A stretch of DNA of 64,000 nt from Kiloniella majae (GTDB lineage Bacteria; Pseudomonadota; Alphaproteobacteria; Kiloniellales; Kiloniellaceae), in the NCBI RefSeq assembly GCF_002118315.1, contig NZ_MTSZ01000001.1:248001-312000 (forward strand). The letters are read 5' to 3'. Made by a program: the position numbers and the translations under genes. The notes beneath the pieces were generated by a model, which did no database searches, was not told the DNA's origin, and saw nothing but the letters and a program-made list of their open reading frames with translations. Position 1 is the stretch's first letter; every line of letters begins with the position of its first letter. This document shows, in pieces, positions 1-8,335 of this stretch.

Positions 1-218
1 CAAGGCAAATAATCAACGGATGTTTTATATCCCATTCTAGAAAAAACCAATTCGACAAGTTGAGAAACAACACCGCCTCCTGGTATATGTTGAGAAGTAA
101 AAGGAGGATACTCGCCCGTCGTTAATCGCAGTTCCTCAGCAATCGTTCGAGAAAGAGTCATCCCCTTAAAAACAAGAACAACCAAAACAACAAACATTAT
201 TTTATGTACGCTTCTCAA
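1..218 (-). CDS. Periplasmic solute-binding protein (SBP_bac_3-like), partial
   Basis: This is the 5' end of a minus-strand gene that continues beyond base 1. The translation has a basic start (RSVHK), a hydrophobic stretch (IMFVVLVVLVF), then a mature-like start EELRLTTGEYPPFT followed by GGGVVSQLVELVFSRMGYK. That order is typical of polar-amino-acid-type periplasmic binding proteins (SBP_bac_3). I chose the TTG at 218 because an AGGA lies 9 bases upstream. An ATG at 197 is the alternative but would remove the basic part of the signal peptide. Nothing of a transporter is visible. The family is inferred from about 45 mature residues, so substrate cannot be assigned. Confidence 0.6.
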   Translation of the reverse strand, partial: MRSVHKIMFVVLVVLVFKGMTLSRTIAEELRLTTGEYPPFTSQHIPGGGVVSQLVELVFSRMGYKTSVDYLP

Positions 219-383
219 AACGAAGTTTTCCTGTAGATACGGTGTAGTTGGGGCATTCTCATACAAAAATCCCTCCTGTACGTAGTATAAAACAGGTTAA
301 AATCCGGTTATACGGCCAACAATTTAGCTTGTACGAAATGTACAGCGATCCAAAATATATTTTTTAATCAAATTTTTTCACAA

Positions 384-408
384 AAAAAGCGCTTACAAAG
401 CGCTTTTT
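384..408 (-). terminator. Intrinsic terminator downstream of tRNA-Ser
   Basis: A perfect AAAAAGCGC/GCGCTTTTT stem has a 7-base loop and a T-run on both strands. It sits 8 bases past the CCA end of the minus-strand tRNA, so it most likely ends the tRNA transcript. Confidence 0.8.
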
Positions 409-416
409 ATAAATAA

Positions 417-507
417 TGGCGGAGAGTGAGGGATTCGAACCCTCGATACGCGATTAACGTATACTCCCTTAGCAGGGGAGCGCCTTCAGCCACTCGGCCA
501 ACTCTCC
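417..507 (-). tRNA. tRNA-Ser (anticodon GCT)
   Basis: Read on the minus strand, a 7-bp acceptor stem GGAGAGT/ACTCTCC, the D-arm GGCCGAGTGGCTGAAGGC, the anticodon stem CTCCC/GGGAG with loop CTGCTAA, a long variable arm and the T-arm GGTTCGAATCC are all visible. The anticodon is GCT and the length is 91 nt, both right for a type II serine tRNA. The CCA end is encoded. The tRNA is intact and lies 1.7 kb from the prophage, so it is not an obvious integration target. Confidence 0.95.
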
Positions 508-804
508 ACATTCTGTGAACAGCCGAATTACTAAGGTCTAACATCAAATCTGTAAAGTGAAAAAATACAGAAAAATGCACTTTCTATCAAAGTGCGCAGG
601 AACAGTGCTGTTAAAGCGTTATAAAACCATACTATCAATACTTTGATTAGAAAGCTTGGATTCTAAATTATAGTAGCTAAGCTAACAAATTCATAAACGG
701 TTAAATTTATAAAGCAAAATGACGCAGAGTATTTTGGTGGTCAATGTGCTACTTGATAAACAAACTGACAATAATTAAACATTACACAGAAATCGATTAA
801 CAAA

Positions 805-1716
805 ATGGTCAATCCATCACAAACCATTGCAAAATTCACAACCAAGAACATACTTGTTTTACCGCAAGCATTAGATAATTTCGTGGAAGCGTCTTGCTTG
901 ATGAAAGATGGAAATAATGCCGTTTATTATAAAGAGCTGAAAAAAGACCTCGTAAACGTTGAGTTTTACTGTAACACACCATGTTTTATATACGCCGAAC
1001 AGGGCAAAGAACGTATAACCTCATCCGATGGGAATATTGTTACAATAAATGCCGACACGATAACGTTTCTTCCTTATGGTATTAATTTACATAGTGATTA
1101 CGTCAGAACGTCGGGCCAACTGAAAGCTTTTCTAATTTTCTTGGATGCAAATGTTGTAAAAAATTTTCTCGCCGACCAAATCATTAGAAATCGAAATAAA
1201 CAAAAGAATGAAGTCAAATTTTTAAATATTAAAAGTAACATTGCCTTTAAACATTACTTCCAGTCGCTAAGGCTCTTTAATGAGCAACAACTTTCTTCTA
1301 AAGGGCTATTAAGAAGTAAACTTTTGGAGTTTTTAAATCTATTAGCTCTCTCTAATCCAGAAATTAATCTGCCATCACTTATTGCCCAGCAGCGACCTCG
1401 ATCTGCAAAAAGAAATGTAAAAAGGCTGCTACAAAATCCGGAACACCTGAAACTCAGTATTGCGGATCTAGCAAGATTATCAGGAAGAAGTTTATCAAGT
1501 TTCAATCGAGATTTCCGTGCCAGCTATAACATGCCCCCAAAACAGTGGTTAAAAAAACAACGTTTGTCTTATGCAGAAAAACTTCTAAGAAAACAGAATC
1601 AAACCATTACAGAAATTGCGCTCGATATTGGCTATGAAAACGTTTCACACTTTATTAAATCTTACAAAGAATCTTATGGTATGACACCAAAAGAATATCG
1701 CCGTTTTATAACTTAA
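805..1716 (+). CDS. AraC/XylS-family transcriptional regulator
   Basis: A DNA-binding activator of 303 aa, normal length for the family. The N-terminal ~150 residues form the ligand or oligomerisation region, with the FYCNTPCFIYAEQGKERI segment resembling the ExsA-like AraC N-domain. The C-terminal ~100 residues contain two helix-turn-helix motifs: LSIADLARLSGRSLSSFNRDF, and TEIALDIGYENVSHFIKSYK followed by the hallmark YGMTPKEYRR. It is followed 93 bases later, on the same strand, by a small ABM-domain gene that is a plausible target. The ligand is unknown. About 300 bases upstream (508-804) contain no gene; its promoter should lie in this AT-rich stretch. Confidence 0.9.
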   Translation: MVNPSQTIAKFTTKNILVLPQALDNFVEASCLMKDGNNAVYYKELKKDLVNVEFYCNTPCFIYAEQGKERITSSDGNIVTINADTITFLPYGINLHSDYVRTSGQLKAFLIFLDANVVKNFLADQIIRNRNKQKNEVKFLNIKSNIAFKHYFQSLRLFNEQQLSSKGLLRSKLLEFLNLLALSNPEINLPSLIAQQRPRSAKRNVKRLLQNPEHLKLSIADLARLSGRSLSSFNRDFRASYNMPPKQWLKKQRLSYAEKLLRKQNQTITEIALDIGYENVSHFIKSYKESYGMTPKEYRRFIT

Positions 1717-1781
1717 TGAAACAAAAACGGTACTCTTGACATTTTCTGGGCAGTTTTAATTTCTATAAATACATAGCATCT

Positions 1782-1800
1782 CCATATCAATATAATATGG
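1782..1800 (+). promoter_or_regulatory. Inverted repeat overlapping the ribosome site of the ABM gene
   Basis: CCATAT and ATATGG form an inverted repeat separated by 7 bases. The right arm runs into the GGAGA ribosome-binding site of the gene starting at 1810. It could be an operator or an mRNA hairpin. No binding data can be read from sequence. Confidence 0.3.
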
Positions 1801-1809
1801 AGAAAAACT

Positions 1810-2100
1810 ATGTCTGTAAGAGTAACGTTAAATTGTCAGATTAATACCGACAAAACAGATACTCTAATTACTTTTTTAAAACAAAACCTACCAAATGTAC
1901 GCCAGTTTCCTGGCAATATTCGAGTGAATATACTCTTCGATCCTAGCAGAAAAGAAATGCTTATAGATGAAGATTGGGCATCTATTGAAGAGCATAAGGC
2001 CTATATCAAGTTCATAACCGAGAATGGTATTATGCAGGAACTTGTTACATACTTTCTCGAACCACCTATTGTAAAATACTTTGCGCCACAAGACCTTTGA
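1810..2100 (+). CDS. Antibiotic biosynthesis monooxygenase (ABM) domain protein, YgiN-like
   Basis: A 96-aa single-domain protein of the dimeric alpha/beta ABM fold. The ends match the family: VTLNCQINTDKTDTLITFLK at the start, then the NPR-like INILFDPSRKEMLIDEDWAS strand and the closing helix with HKAYIKF. Relatives include quinol monooxygenases and heme-degrading or detoxifying enzymes. Many act on small aromatic or quinone compounds, but no substrate can be inferred here. It is preceded by a strong GGAGA and lies downstream of the AraC-type regulator on the same strand, suggesting a regulator-effector pair. Confidence 0.8.
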   Translation: MSVRVTLNCQINTDKTDTLITFLKQNLPNVRQFPGNIRVNILFDPSRKEMLIDEDWASIEEHKAYIKFITENGIMQELVTYFLEPPIVKYFAPQDL

Positions 2101-2109
2101 TCAAAAGAC

Positions 2110-2158
2110 AAGACACCTAATAAAACTCAGTAATATAGTTTTATTAGGTGTCTTTTTT
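2110..2158 (+). terminator. Strong intrinsic terminator after the ABM gene
   Basis: An 18-bp perfect stem (2110-2127 with 2137-2154) is followed by a T-run. It starts 10 bases after the ABM stop codon and marks the host side of the prophage left boundary. Confidence 0.9.
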
Positions 2159-2201
2159 ATAAAATACATACGGAGACAAACTAAAAATTATCATCTTGAG
2201 A

Positions 2202-2624
2202 TTAACCATCATCCAACCAAGCAGCCTGCCCGCCCAGCCTAACAGCAATATAAGCAACCCAACGTTTGAGCCACGGCATACGATCTTGTTCCGCGACAAT
2301 ACGCAGAATAGCATCTGCTACAGTTCTTGAACCTTCACGGCTTGCATAGAGTAAGTCATGCAGAGTTGCTGCCCTGAAAAAACGCGCATCGGCGGGATGG
2401 ATAAACCACCATAAAGGACGTGGAACAGATGCGCCGTCATAATTAAAGCCACCCGGCACAATCACATCCATGCCCCTTGGTCCGGTGATCTTATGGGCAC
2501 ACGCAGCCGTAAAAGGGTTGTCAGGATCTTCGGGCGACACCCAGACCAGCACCGCACCGGACGGGCGCGATGCTTTAATCTGGGCTATGTCGTATTCAGG
2601 TGTGAACTCGTACACCTTAGCCAT
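2202..2624 (-). CDS. DUF1353 phage protein
   Basis: A 140-aa protein from the ATG at 2624. It contains the DUF1353 signature: VPGGFNYDGASVPRPLWW, then ATLHDLLY, then DAILRIV. The family is common near phage lysis and tail genes and has conserved His/Asp residues, but no proven activity. The start overlaps the stop of the preceding 62-aa gene by 8 bases, so the two are translationally coupled. It is the last gene of the prophage lysis cassette. An upstream in-frame extension exists, but it lacks the family pattern and overlaps the previous gene. Confidence 0.8.
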   Translation of the reverse strand: MAKVYEFTPEYDIAQIKASRPSGAVLVWVSPEDPDNPFTAACAHKITGPRGMDVIVPGGFNYDGASVPRPLWWFIHPADARFFRAATLHDLLYASREGSRTVADAILRIVAEQDRMPWLKRWVAYIAVRLGGQAAWLDDG

Positions 2625-2805
2625 TGTTTTTACCCGCCGCTTCCCATTCTGCCCAGGCATCGTCCAGCTTTGCTGAGATTGCTGGCCATTCGGCACGGAT
2701 CTCTTCAGGCGTTTTATCACCGTGTTGAACCGCCTTGATTGATTTAAATGCAAACACACCGATTTCAATAAGCGCGTTTACTGTTGCGATTGTTGCCGGG
2801 TTCAT
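2617..2805 (-). CDS. Small phage protein of the lysis cassette, unknown function
   Basis: A 62-aa product not recognised as a named family. It begins with a mildly hydrophobic helix (TIATVNALIEIGVFAF) and ends in a charged, Trp-containing helix (PAISAKLDDAWAEWEAAGK). Its ATG overlaps the TGA of the upstream lipoprotein gene (ATGA), and its stop overlaps the next start, so it is clearly part of a tightly coupled cassette. A holin or antiholin role is possible from position, but the hydrophobic part is weak. Confidence 0.6.
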   Translation of the reverse strand: MNPATIATVNALIEIGVFAFKSIKAVQHGDKTPEEIRAEWPAISAKLDDAWAEWEAAGKNNG

Positions 2806-3119
2806 GATTCAACACCTTTCTTTACAGTCAGAAGGACAAAAGCGGTTTCCTGCAAGGTGGTCAGGGCAGATTGATAATCTGTCACCTCGCCAGAGCAGAG
2901 CTTCACAGTGGATGGCATCAGATCAGAAACTGTCTTCACGGTTTCCTCTGACAACTCACCGGATACACGATAGCCAGCAAGGACCCGCACCGTTGAGATA
3001 ATGCCTTCGCAGGTAATCTGCACCTGTTGTTCAGCACTCAGACGATTGCCGCCCGGTGTTGTGCAGGCAGACATAAAAAAAGCCGCTACAAGAGCGACTG
3101 TCATCAGTATGTGTTTCAT
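2802..3119 (-). CDS. Phage-encoded lipoprotein in lysis cassette
   Basis: A 105-aa protein with a signal peptide MKHILMTVALVAAFFMSAC that ends in a lipobox, so it is probably a lipoprotein. Two further cysteines lie in the mature part, in ITCEG and LCSGE. It sits immediately after the M15 endolysin gene, where outer-membrane spanin lipoproteins (Rz1-like) are often found, but it lacks the proline-rich Rz1 composition. A spanin role is inference from place only. Confidence 0.7.
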   Translation of the reverse strand: MKHILMTVALVAAFFMSACTTPGGNRLSAEQQVQITCEGIISTVRVLAGYRVSGELSEETVKTVSDLMPSTVKLCSGEVTDYQSALTTLQETAFVLLTVKKGVES

Positions 3120-3133
3120 GGTGAATAGCTTCC

Positions 3134-3505
3134 CTAATAACTCCAGGACGCGGGGCGATATGCGTATGGGTGGCCCTCGTCTATGTGAATGAAAGATTTA
3201 GCAACCCCAATGCCTTTAAAACGCATGTCGCTAATGGTGGTGAGTAAATCGTAACGCCTTGCCTTAAGCGGGATGATATCCGCAGCAAGTCCTGCTGAAT
3301 GTGCGCCGGGTCTTTTCTTATTTTTCTCGACGGGGTGGCTCCGACATCGAAAACCACTTGTAATTTCCAGTGGTCCAACCTGATTACGAAGTTCTTGCAG
3401 CTTTTCCATAAACTCAGGCTTCATATCAGCACGCCCACAGCCACACTTACAAGCAAGCTCTGAGGCCGAGAAGTTGGGATAGTCGGGCCAATTCAATTTT
3501 GTCAT
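3134..3505 (-). CDS. Endolysin, peptidase M15 family
   Basis: A 123-aa peptidoglycan peptidase of the D-alanyl-D-alanine carboxypeptidase/M15A type. Zinc-site motifs are visible: ITSGFRCRSHP, then AHSAGLAADI (the HxxxxxxD pair) and FIHIDEGH (the second His). An N-terminal CKCGCG cluster matches many phage M15 endolysins. The ATG at 3505 is chosen because it overlaps the TGA of the holin-like gene (ATGA) and follows a GAGGGGGAAG ribosome site. Cleavage of cell-wall peptides at lysis is the expected role. Confidence 0.88.
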   Translation of the reverse strand: MTKLNWPDYPNFSASELACKCGCGRADMKPEFMEKLQELRNQVGPLEITSGFRCRSHPVEKNKKRPGAHSAGLAADIIPLKARRYDLLTTISDMRFKGIGVAKSFIHIDEGHPYAYRPASWSY

Positions 3506-3672
3506 GACTTCCCCCTCTCCTCTTTCGCCTTTAAGTAATCTTGTCTGGCCTTTGCTATCCTGAAGCCAAGTAACAACACGCCTCCAAGACCAACACAAAT
3601 CGCGATACCTGTGTTAAAATAATGAAGCCACAAAGGAGTTGATACAGCGGTAACACCGATAAGTTTATCCAT
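3502..3672 (-). CDS. Holin-like small membrane protein
   Basis: A 56-aa protein with one transmembrane helix (FNTGIAICVGLGGVLLLGF) and a highly charged C-terminus (RIAKARQDYLKAKEERGK), directly upstream of and overlapping the endolysin. Size, topology and place all fit a phage holin or an Rz-like membrane partner. The ATG at 3672 is preferred over an earlier in-frame start because AGAGGAG precedes it by 6 bases. Confidence 0.7.
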   Translation of the reverse strand: MDKLIGVTAVSTPLWLHYFNTGIAICVGLGGVLLLGFRIAKARQDYLKAKEERGKS

Positions 3673-3698
3673 GTTTTCTCCTCTTAGCACTGTATCAA

Positions 3699-4253
3699 TC
3701 ATGATGTTTGCCATGTTATATCATCAAGAACATCGACTTTTATCAATTCTTCATCTGGTAGAAGCATCAAAGCATTTGACCTTGAGCGAATGGCCTCAAT
3801 TTCTTTACGTTTTGCTCGAAGATAATCAGCCTCAACAATCTCATCTTCACCCCACTCCCTCGTGTTTTTTATCTCAAGTAATTCAATGGCACGTTCACTC
3901 CCCCTAATCTGTTTCCAGATCGGTGCGATGTTTTCGATCCGACGAGCAGCTTCAATATTAATATCTAATCGTTTTTGAGTGCTAATTTGATCTGTAGGTT
4001 TGTCCTTTGCTGTTTGAGAGATAACCCATTCATTCCCGACCAATGCACCACCATCATCAACAACATATTGATAAGATGTTGGACTAGCTTTAACAGTCCG
4101 AACAACCCTAAGCGTCGCGCCATCCCCCAAATCAAATGGCAAACCTTGAGGAGCCTGTTTGTTCCCTATAAGGTTACATTTCTTTGCTAGTCCGGGTGTC
4201 CAACCGCTTATTTGGGAAACAAGGACCCCATTTTTTTCAATTGTATATTTCAT
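3699..4253 (-). CDS. Tail-fibre-assembly-like phage protein
   Basis: A 184-aa protein lying 2 bases after the large tail protein stop, in the classic place of a tail fibre chaperone. The N-terminal half (KYTIEKNGVLVSQISGW, then DDGGALVGNEWVIS) is strand-like. The C-terminal half is helical and charged, with repeated basic-acidic runs. Similarity to tail-fibre-assembly proteins is one of layout rather than a clear motif. Confidence 0.5.
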   Translation of the reverse strand: MKYTIEKNGVLVSQISGWTPGLAKKCNLIGNKQAPQGLPFDLGDGATLRVVRTVKASPTSYQYVVDDGGALVGNEWVISQTAKDKPTDQISTQKRLDINIEAARRIENIAPIWKQIRGSERAIELLEIKNTREWGEDEIVEADYLRAKRKEIEAIRSRSNALMLLPDEELIKVDVLDDITWQTS

Positions 4254-4255
4254 GA

Positions 4256-7200
4256 TTAATTCCCCAAGATAGCTGGAAGGTTGCCGCCGCCAGCGAGGTC
4301 TGCGATTGCGAGGCCGATGTAGGTGATTCCGGCATTATTCAGCCCATAACCCGCAGGTTGACGAATTGTGATACCGTTAGCCGTTACATCAATGCCGTAG
4401 GCCCACGACCCTTCAACATTAGAAAGGTTTGCATACAGAGGAGTTTTCATTTCGTTAATAGTATTACGCTCTGTATCAATGATGTACCAATGGGTGCTGT
4501 TATTGACCGCCTTGATCATGACAAAACGAGCCTTAAAGTCTAAAGCGACATGGGGTCCGTTAGTGTTACTATTCCCATCGTAACTAAATACTTTTGAAAG
4601 CCCCTTAACAGACTTAAAGTTATAAGTAAGCATAGGCCCATTGTCGTTAGCATCATCATTGGCCCCAAGACCCATAACTAAATCAGTGGCGATATTTCGC
4701 TCAAAATAGTCAGTCGCAGGGTTGTTTTGAGAAGCATTTGAGTTCAGGAATATGCCGTAAGAAGCTGTAGCCAAATCTTTGTGCCAACAAACCCAACCTG
4801 TTGCCCCTGATAGTGCTTTAGCGATTACAAATTCAGGAATATCATCTAGGCCATGCCCATAAGTTGCACCTTGCGTTTGGTTGCCTACGTATTTAGCAAT
4901 CGACATATAACCAGAGCTATCGGCTATAACCTGAGAAGGGATTGTACCGTCGTTATTAGTGACTTCCGTACCATCAAGACCAAACACCCAATCAACGTAA
5001 TTATTACTCGCTCGATTACTCTCGTTTGATGTACCAAGGGTATAACCATCATCCTCAAACAACTTGAGAGTTTCAATATAATCTCCCTCAGCGTTTGTTG
5101 TGTCTGTTCTGAGATACTTTCCTGCACCTCGCAAAACATCATAAAGAGAGTTGCTATAAGCACCATTACGAGATTTCGTCCAGACAACGGCGGGTTTGAC
5201 AGCAGGATAAACTTTGGTCTCAGTGTTATCTGAATACCTTAAAAGAACATCAAACTTATCCCGCCCGTGATGCTTAGGTGTTTCCCGGTTGGAGCCTTTT
5301 AGTTCCTTGAAGCCTGTCGGAATAGGATATGTAAATGGTTTCTGCCCAAAGTTTATATCCCAAATGTTCGAGCCTGAAGCAGAGCTAACCTGCCCAACCG
5401 CAGCAACGTAAGACGGTTCCGCATTAACAAGGAACTTGCCTCTGGACGCATTATTTTTGAAGAACTCAATCTCATTAGTATCAAGATCAAGTGCGACGCC
5501 GATTACATCTCCAGTGGTGTAGGTAAGGCCTGTAGATCCTTGAACATTGTTAGAATAAACAGTCCCATTATAACCGTAATATCCATACGTTTTCTCATTA
5601 ATATACCAAGCACCAGATAACTGTGCACCAGCAGGAACAATACCAACTGCCCCTTGGCTTGGATTAGCCCCACCGGAAATGGTGACTTCCCAATACCATT
5701 TTCCAGATGACATAGGCATAGAACTTTGGGCATGTCGTGTAACACCGGAGGCAGACAATCTAGTTCCGCCGTGGCTAATGCCAGAGGCACCGTTCATTAT
5801 GGTACTCAGTATTGGATAAGGGTCCCCCGGCGTGTCTGTTAGCTGATCCTCTGATGTAATTCCCGTTAAGCTCCACGGCACAAGATTACCGGCAGAGGAT
5901 TTCCCAAGATTACCCCCATCTTCAAATAATAGCTGTGTACCGTTCGGGCCGTACTCACGCTCTGGCTGATAGGCCGTTTCAGCGTTAAGGGCTTGCCACC
6001 CCGCAGGAGCTACGGCATTAACATCCCACGTAACTGAGCCATTGCGATAAGCGCCTAACCACCAAGAATATTCAACATTATTAGCGTTGAGGCCCATAGC
6101 ACCAGTGCCAGCTTCATTATCCCCAAAGATGAGAGTACCGTTCACCTTTTGCCACATCAACTTAGCGTCAAGATCAACAAAGACCTCAGCAACATCCCCC
6201 GCAGAAGGGTTAGGGGAATATATAGAGCCAGCACTACCTGCTCTATATATACGAGGGCCATCAGTAGGCTGGAAGTACATGCCGTATGCATCGCTTCTTG
6301 TATAAGTATCTAGCTCAAAGGATTTTGTTATTGGTCCCGCTATTCCGATCATTAAGTGATCGGGGGCATTCATAATGAACCGACCGTAATACTTACCCGT
6401 TTTCATGGTGTTCTTGGAGTAGGTGGAAGGCCACGTATTAGTACCGTTAGTGTCTACTGTAAGATTACCATTAGATAGTGTTAGGGTGTTTTCAGTTGGC
6501 TTATAAAATTCATCTTTAAGGAGTGGACGCAAACTATCAAAGTCAAACTCAGCAGGGCCTTTAAAGCCTGTTGGTGGCGTGTGTTCCCAAGGGCTGTCAC
6601 CGAAGTTAAACAGACCACCACCATACGTGTGTGCTGAAACCCAAAGCTTCCAATCACGTCCTGTTGGAATTGTTAAGCCACCAGTGCCCAACGCAGGATC
6701 ACCGACCCATTCATCATCTGATCCGTACCACCAAAGGCCAGCATCGAAGTCGATAGCTATTTTGGTGGTTTCATCACTACGCTGTGCACCAAACCATTTG
6801 CCTCCGCCAACATTTGTAGGCCAAGATCCTGTATTACCGTGCTCTTGGTGATAATGATTTGCCGCGTCAAGATACATTCCAATAGAGTTTGCGTTTGCAT
6901 TTCCAAATGTCGCATTTGAAGCAAAGGTATTAATCCCACCAAGGTCATTAGTCATCCCCCAAGCTACCGAATTTACATCCGAAGTTTGGTTAGTGAACTC
7001 AATGTAAATTTTGCCCTTATTAAGTACAAAGTTGCTGTAAGCACTCCACCACGATCCACTCGCCTCATCAATCCATAACTGGCGTTGACGTAAGCCGGAT
7101 AAAGCACGATTAGGAAACGGAAATAATTTACATCGTTTGAGGTTTGACTTTGCTGGTTCTTTAAGGGGGCCGTACCCAGCGACAGGGCATTTGTAGTCAG

Positions 7201-8335
7201 CTTGACCGAAGTTGACCCTTGCACCTAGCATTGCATAGAGAGATACATAAAATTTGAAATCGTCATCACCAGAGAAGATATAACCACCAGTGCCAGCTGC
7301 AGGATCTTGACCTGTTACAAAAACTCCATCATAAGCAAAGTAAAGTTTCTTTGCGTCCATATCTATGCAGAATGAAGAAATCCCACCCACACGCGAACTG
7401 GAAGCAGGAGCGCCCACCATAGGGCTTTCAAGCACCCCAGCATTATATGCTATCAATCCCGCAGCTCTTGCGAAGTATGCCCCCGCAGCCCCTGACCAAG
7501 GGTAGCCAATGTATGTGGTATTATTTTTGTGGGATGATGGGGCTACACCTGCTTGGACGTCTTCAACATCTAACGCTGTAATTTCCACAAGATACTTACC
7601 AGTTCTAGGTAAATCTTCTGTATGTACTGAAGACCAGCTTGTAGAGGCTCTATAAATGTATTGGCTTTCGTCATTGATCACGTTGTTAGTGATCTGAGCA
7701 GGATCATTCGTGGCGAGACTATAGAACCGCTCTTGCTGTCCCTCAGTGGTGAACCGCTTCGTCGTGGTGATGACATTATTACCAAAAGGCACATTCTGAG
7801 TTCGGTAATTGATCATTTCCTGTGGCGTCAGGACTTCACCATCGAGAATGACCACATCAGAGATGCAATAATTACTATCCTTCGAGGTGTTGTTATTGTA
7901 TGTACCAATATCCTGATTGGCACCCGCAAGGTTCATATTTGTTTGATAGTTAGCGGAAGGCAGTGTTAAGGCCCCGGTTAGCTCTTCATCATTCATGACA
8001 ACTTTAATTGTTCTCGCCACGCTGTCATAAGCGGCACCTAAAAAAAACCATTCAGTGTCACGAATAACTTTATCTGAAATAAATGCACCAACAGCAGCAA
8101 CACCACCAATCTCAATCTTCCCATCAGCCCGGATACGATAGTAAAATGTTGTTCCGGCGTTAACTAACCAATGTTGTTGGTCGTGGTTAATACGACGAAT
8201 GTTCATCAAGATTGTAAACTGACGACGGTTTCCTGTAACGGTTGGCACTCGACGTAAGTACGAATTGTTGTTTAGAACAAGGGAAGCCTCAAGATCATTT
8301 TGCCAGCCGTCAGTACCTGAATAAAGAGCTCTCAT
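4256..8335 (-). CDS. Large tail protein with LamG and repeated SPRY-like domains
   Basis: A 1359-aa virion protein, probably the receptor-binding fibre or spike. Residues ~1-190 look like a LamG/concanavalin fold (RALYSGTDGW, then WFFLGAAYD, then ISDVVILDGEVLTPQEMINYR). About four SPRY-like units follow. Each ends in a D-x-D-x-x-x strand plus a G-x-G-turn (IDMDAKKLYFAYDG, IDFDAGLWWYG, VDLDAKLMWQKVNG, LDLDTNEIEFFKNN). The last ~280 residues (YGHGLDDIPEFVIAK, then FVMIKAVNNSTHWYIIDTER) match a module found at the ends of many marine phage tail proteins. The start overlaps the upstream gene by 4 bases (ATGA). Confidence 0.85.
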   Translation of the reverse strand: MRALYSGTDGWQNDLEASLVLNNNSYLRRVPTVTGNRRQFTILMNIRRINHDQQHWLVNAGTTFYYRIRADGKIEIGGVAAVGAFISDKVIRDTEWFFLGAAYDSVARTIKVVMNDEELTGALTLPSANYQTNMNLAGANQDIGTYNNNTSKDSNYCISDVVILDGEVLTPQEMINYRTQNVPFGNNVITTTKRFTTEGQQERFYSLATNDPAQITNNVINDESQYIYRASTSWSSVHTEDLPRTGKYLVEITALDVEDVQAGVAPSSHKNNTTYIGYPWSGAAGAYFARAAGLIAYNAGVLESPMVGAPASSSRVGGISSFCIDMDAKKLYFAYDGVFVTGQDPAAGTGGYIFSGDDDFKFYVSLYAMLGARVNFGQADYKCPVAGYGPLKEPAKSNLKRCKLFPFPNRALSGLRQRQLWIDEASGSWWSAYSNFVLNKGKIYIEFTNQTSDVNSVAWGMTNDLGGINTFASNATFGNANANSIGMYLDAANHYHQEHGNTGSWPTNVGGGKWFGAQRSDETTKIAIDFDAGLWWYGSDDEWVGDPALGTGGLTIPTGRDWKLWVSAHTYGGGLFNFGDSPWEHTPPTGFKGPAEFDFDSLRPLLKDEFYKPTENTLTLSNGNLTVDTNGTNTWPSTYSKNTMKTGKYYGRFIMNAPDHLMIGIAGPITKSFELDTYTRSDAYGMYFQPTDGPRIYRAGSAGSIYSPNPSAGDVAEVFVDLDAKLMWQKVNGTLIFGDNEAGTGAMGLNANNVEYSWWLGAYRNGSVTWDVNAVAPAGWQALNAETAYQPEREYGPNGTQLLFEDGGNLGKSSAGNLVPWSLTGITSEDQLTDTPGDPYPILSTIMNGASGISHGGTRLSASGVTRHAQSSMPMSSGKWYWEVTISGGANPSQGAVGIVPAGAQLSGAWYINEKTYGYYGYNGTVYSNNVQGSTGLTYTTGDVIGVALDLDTNEIEFFKNNASRGKFLVNAEPSYVAAVGQVSSASGSNIWDINFGQKPFTYPIPTGFKELKGSNRETPKHHGRDKFDVLLRYSDNTETKVYPAVKPAVVWTKSRNGAYSNSLYDVLRGAGKYLRTDTTNAEGDYIETLKLFEDDGYTLGTSNESNRASNNYVDWVFGLDGTEVTNNDGTIPSQVIADSSGYMSIAKYVGNQTQGATYGHGLDDIPEFVIAKALSGATGWVCWHKDLATASYGIFLNSNASQNNPATDYFERNIATDLVMGLGANDDANDNGPMLTYNFKSVKGLSKVFSYDGNSNTNGPHVALDFKARFVMIKAVNNSTHWYIIDTERNTINEMKTPLYANLSNVEGSWAYGIDVTANGITIRQPAGYGLNNAGITYIGLAIADLAGGGNLPAILGN

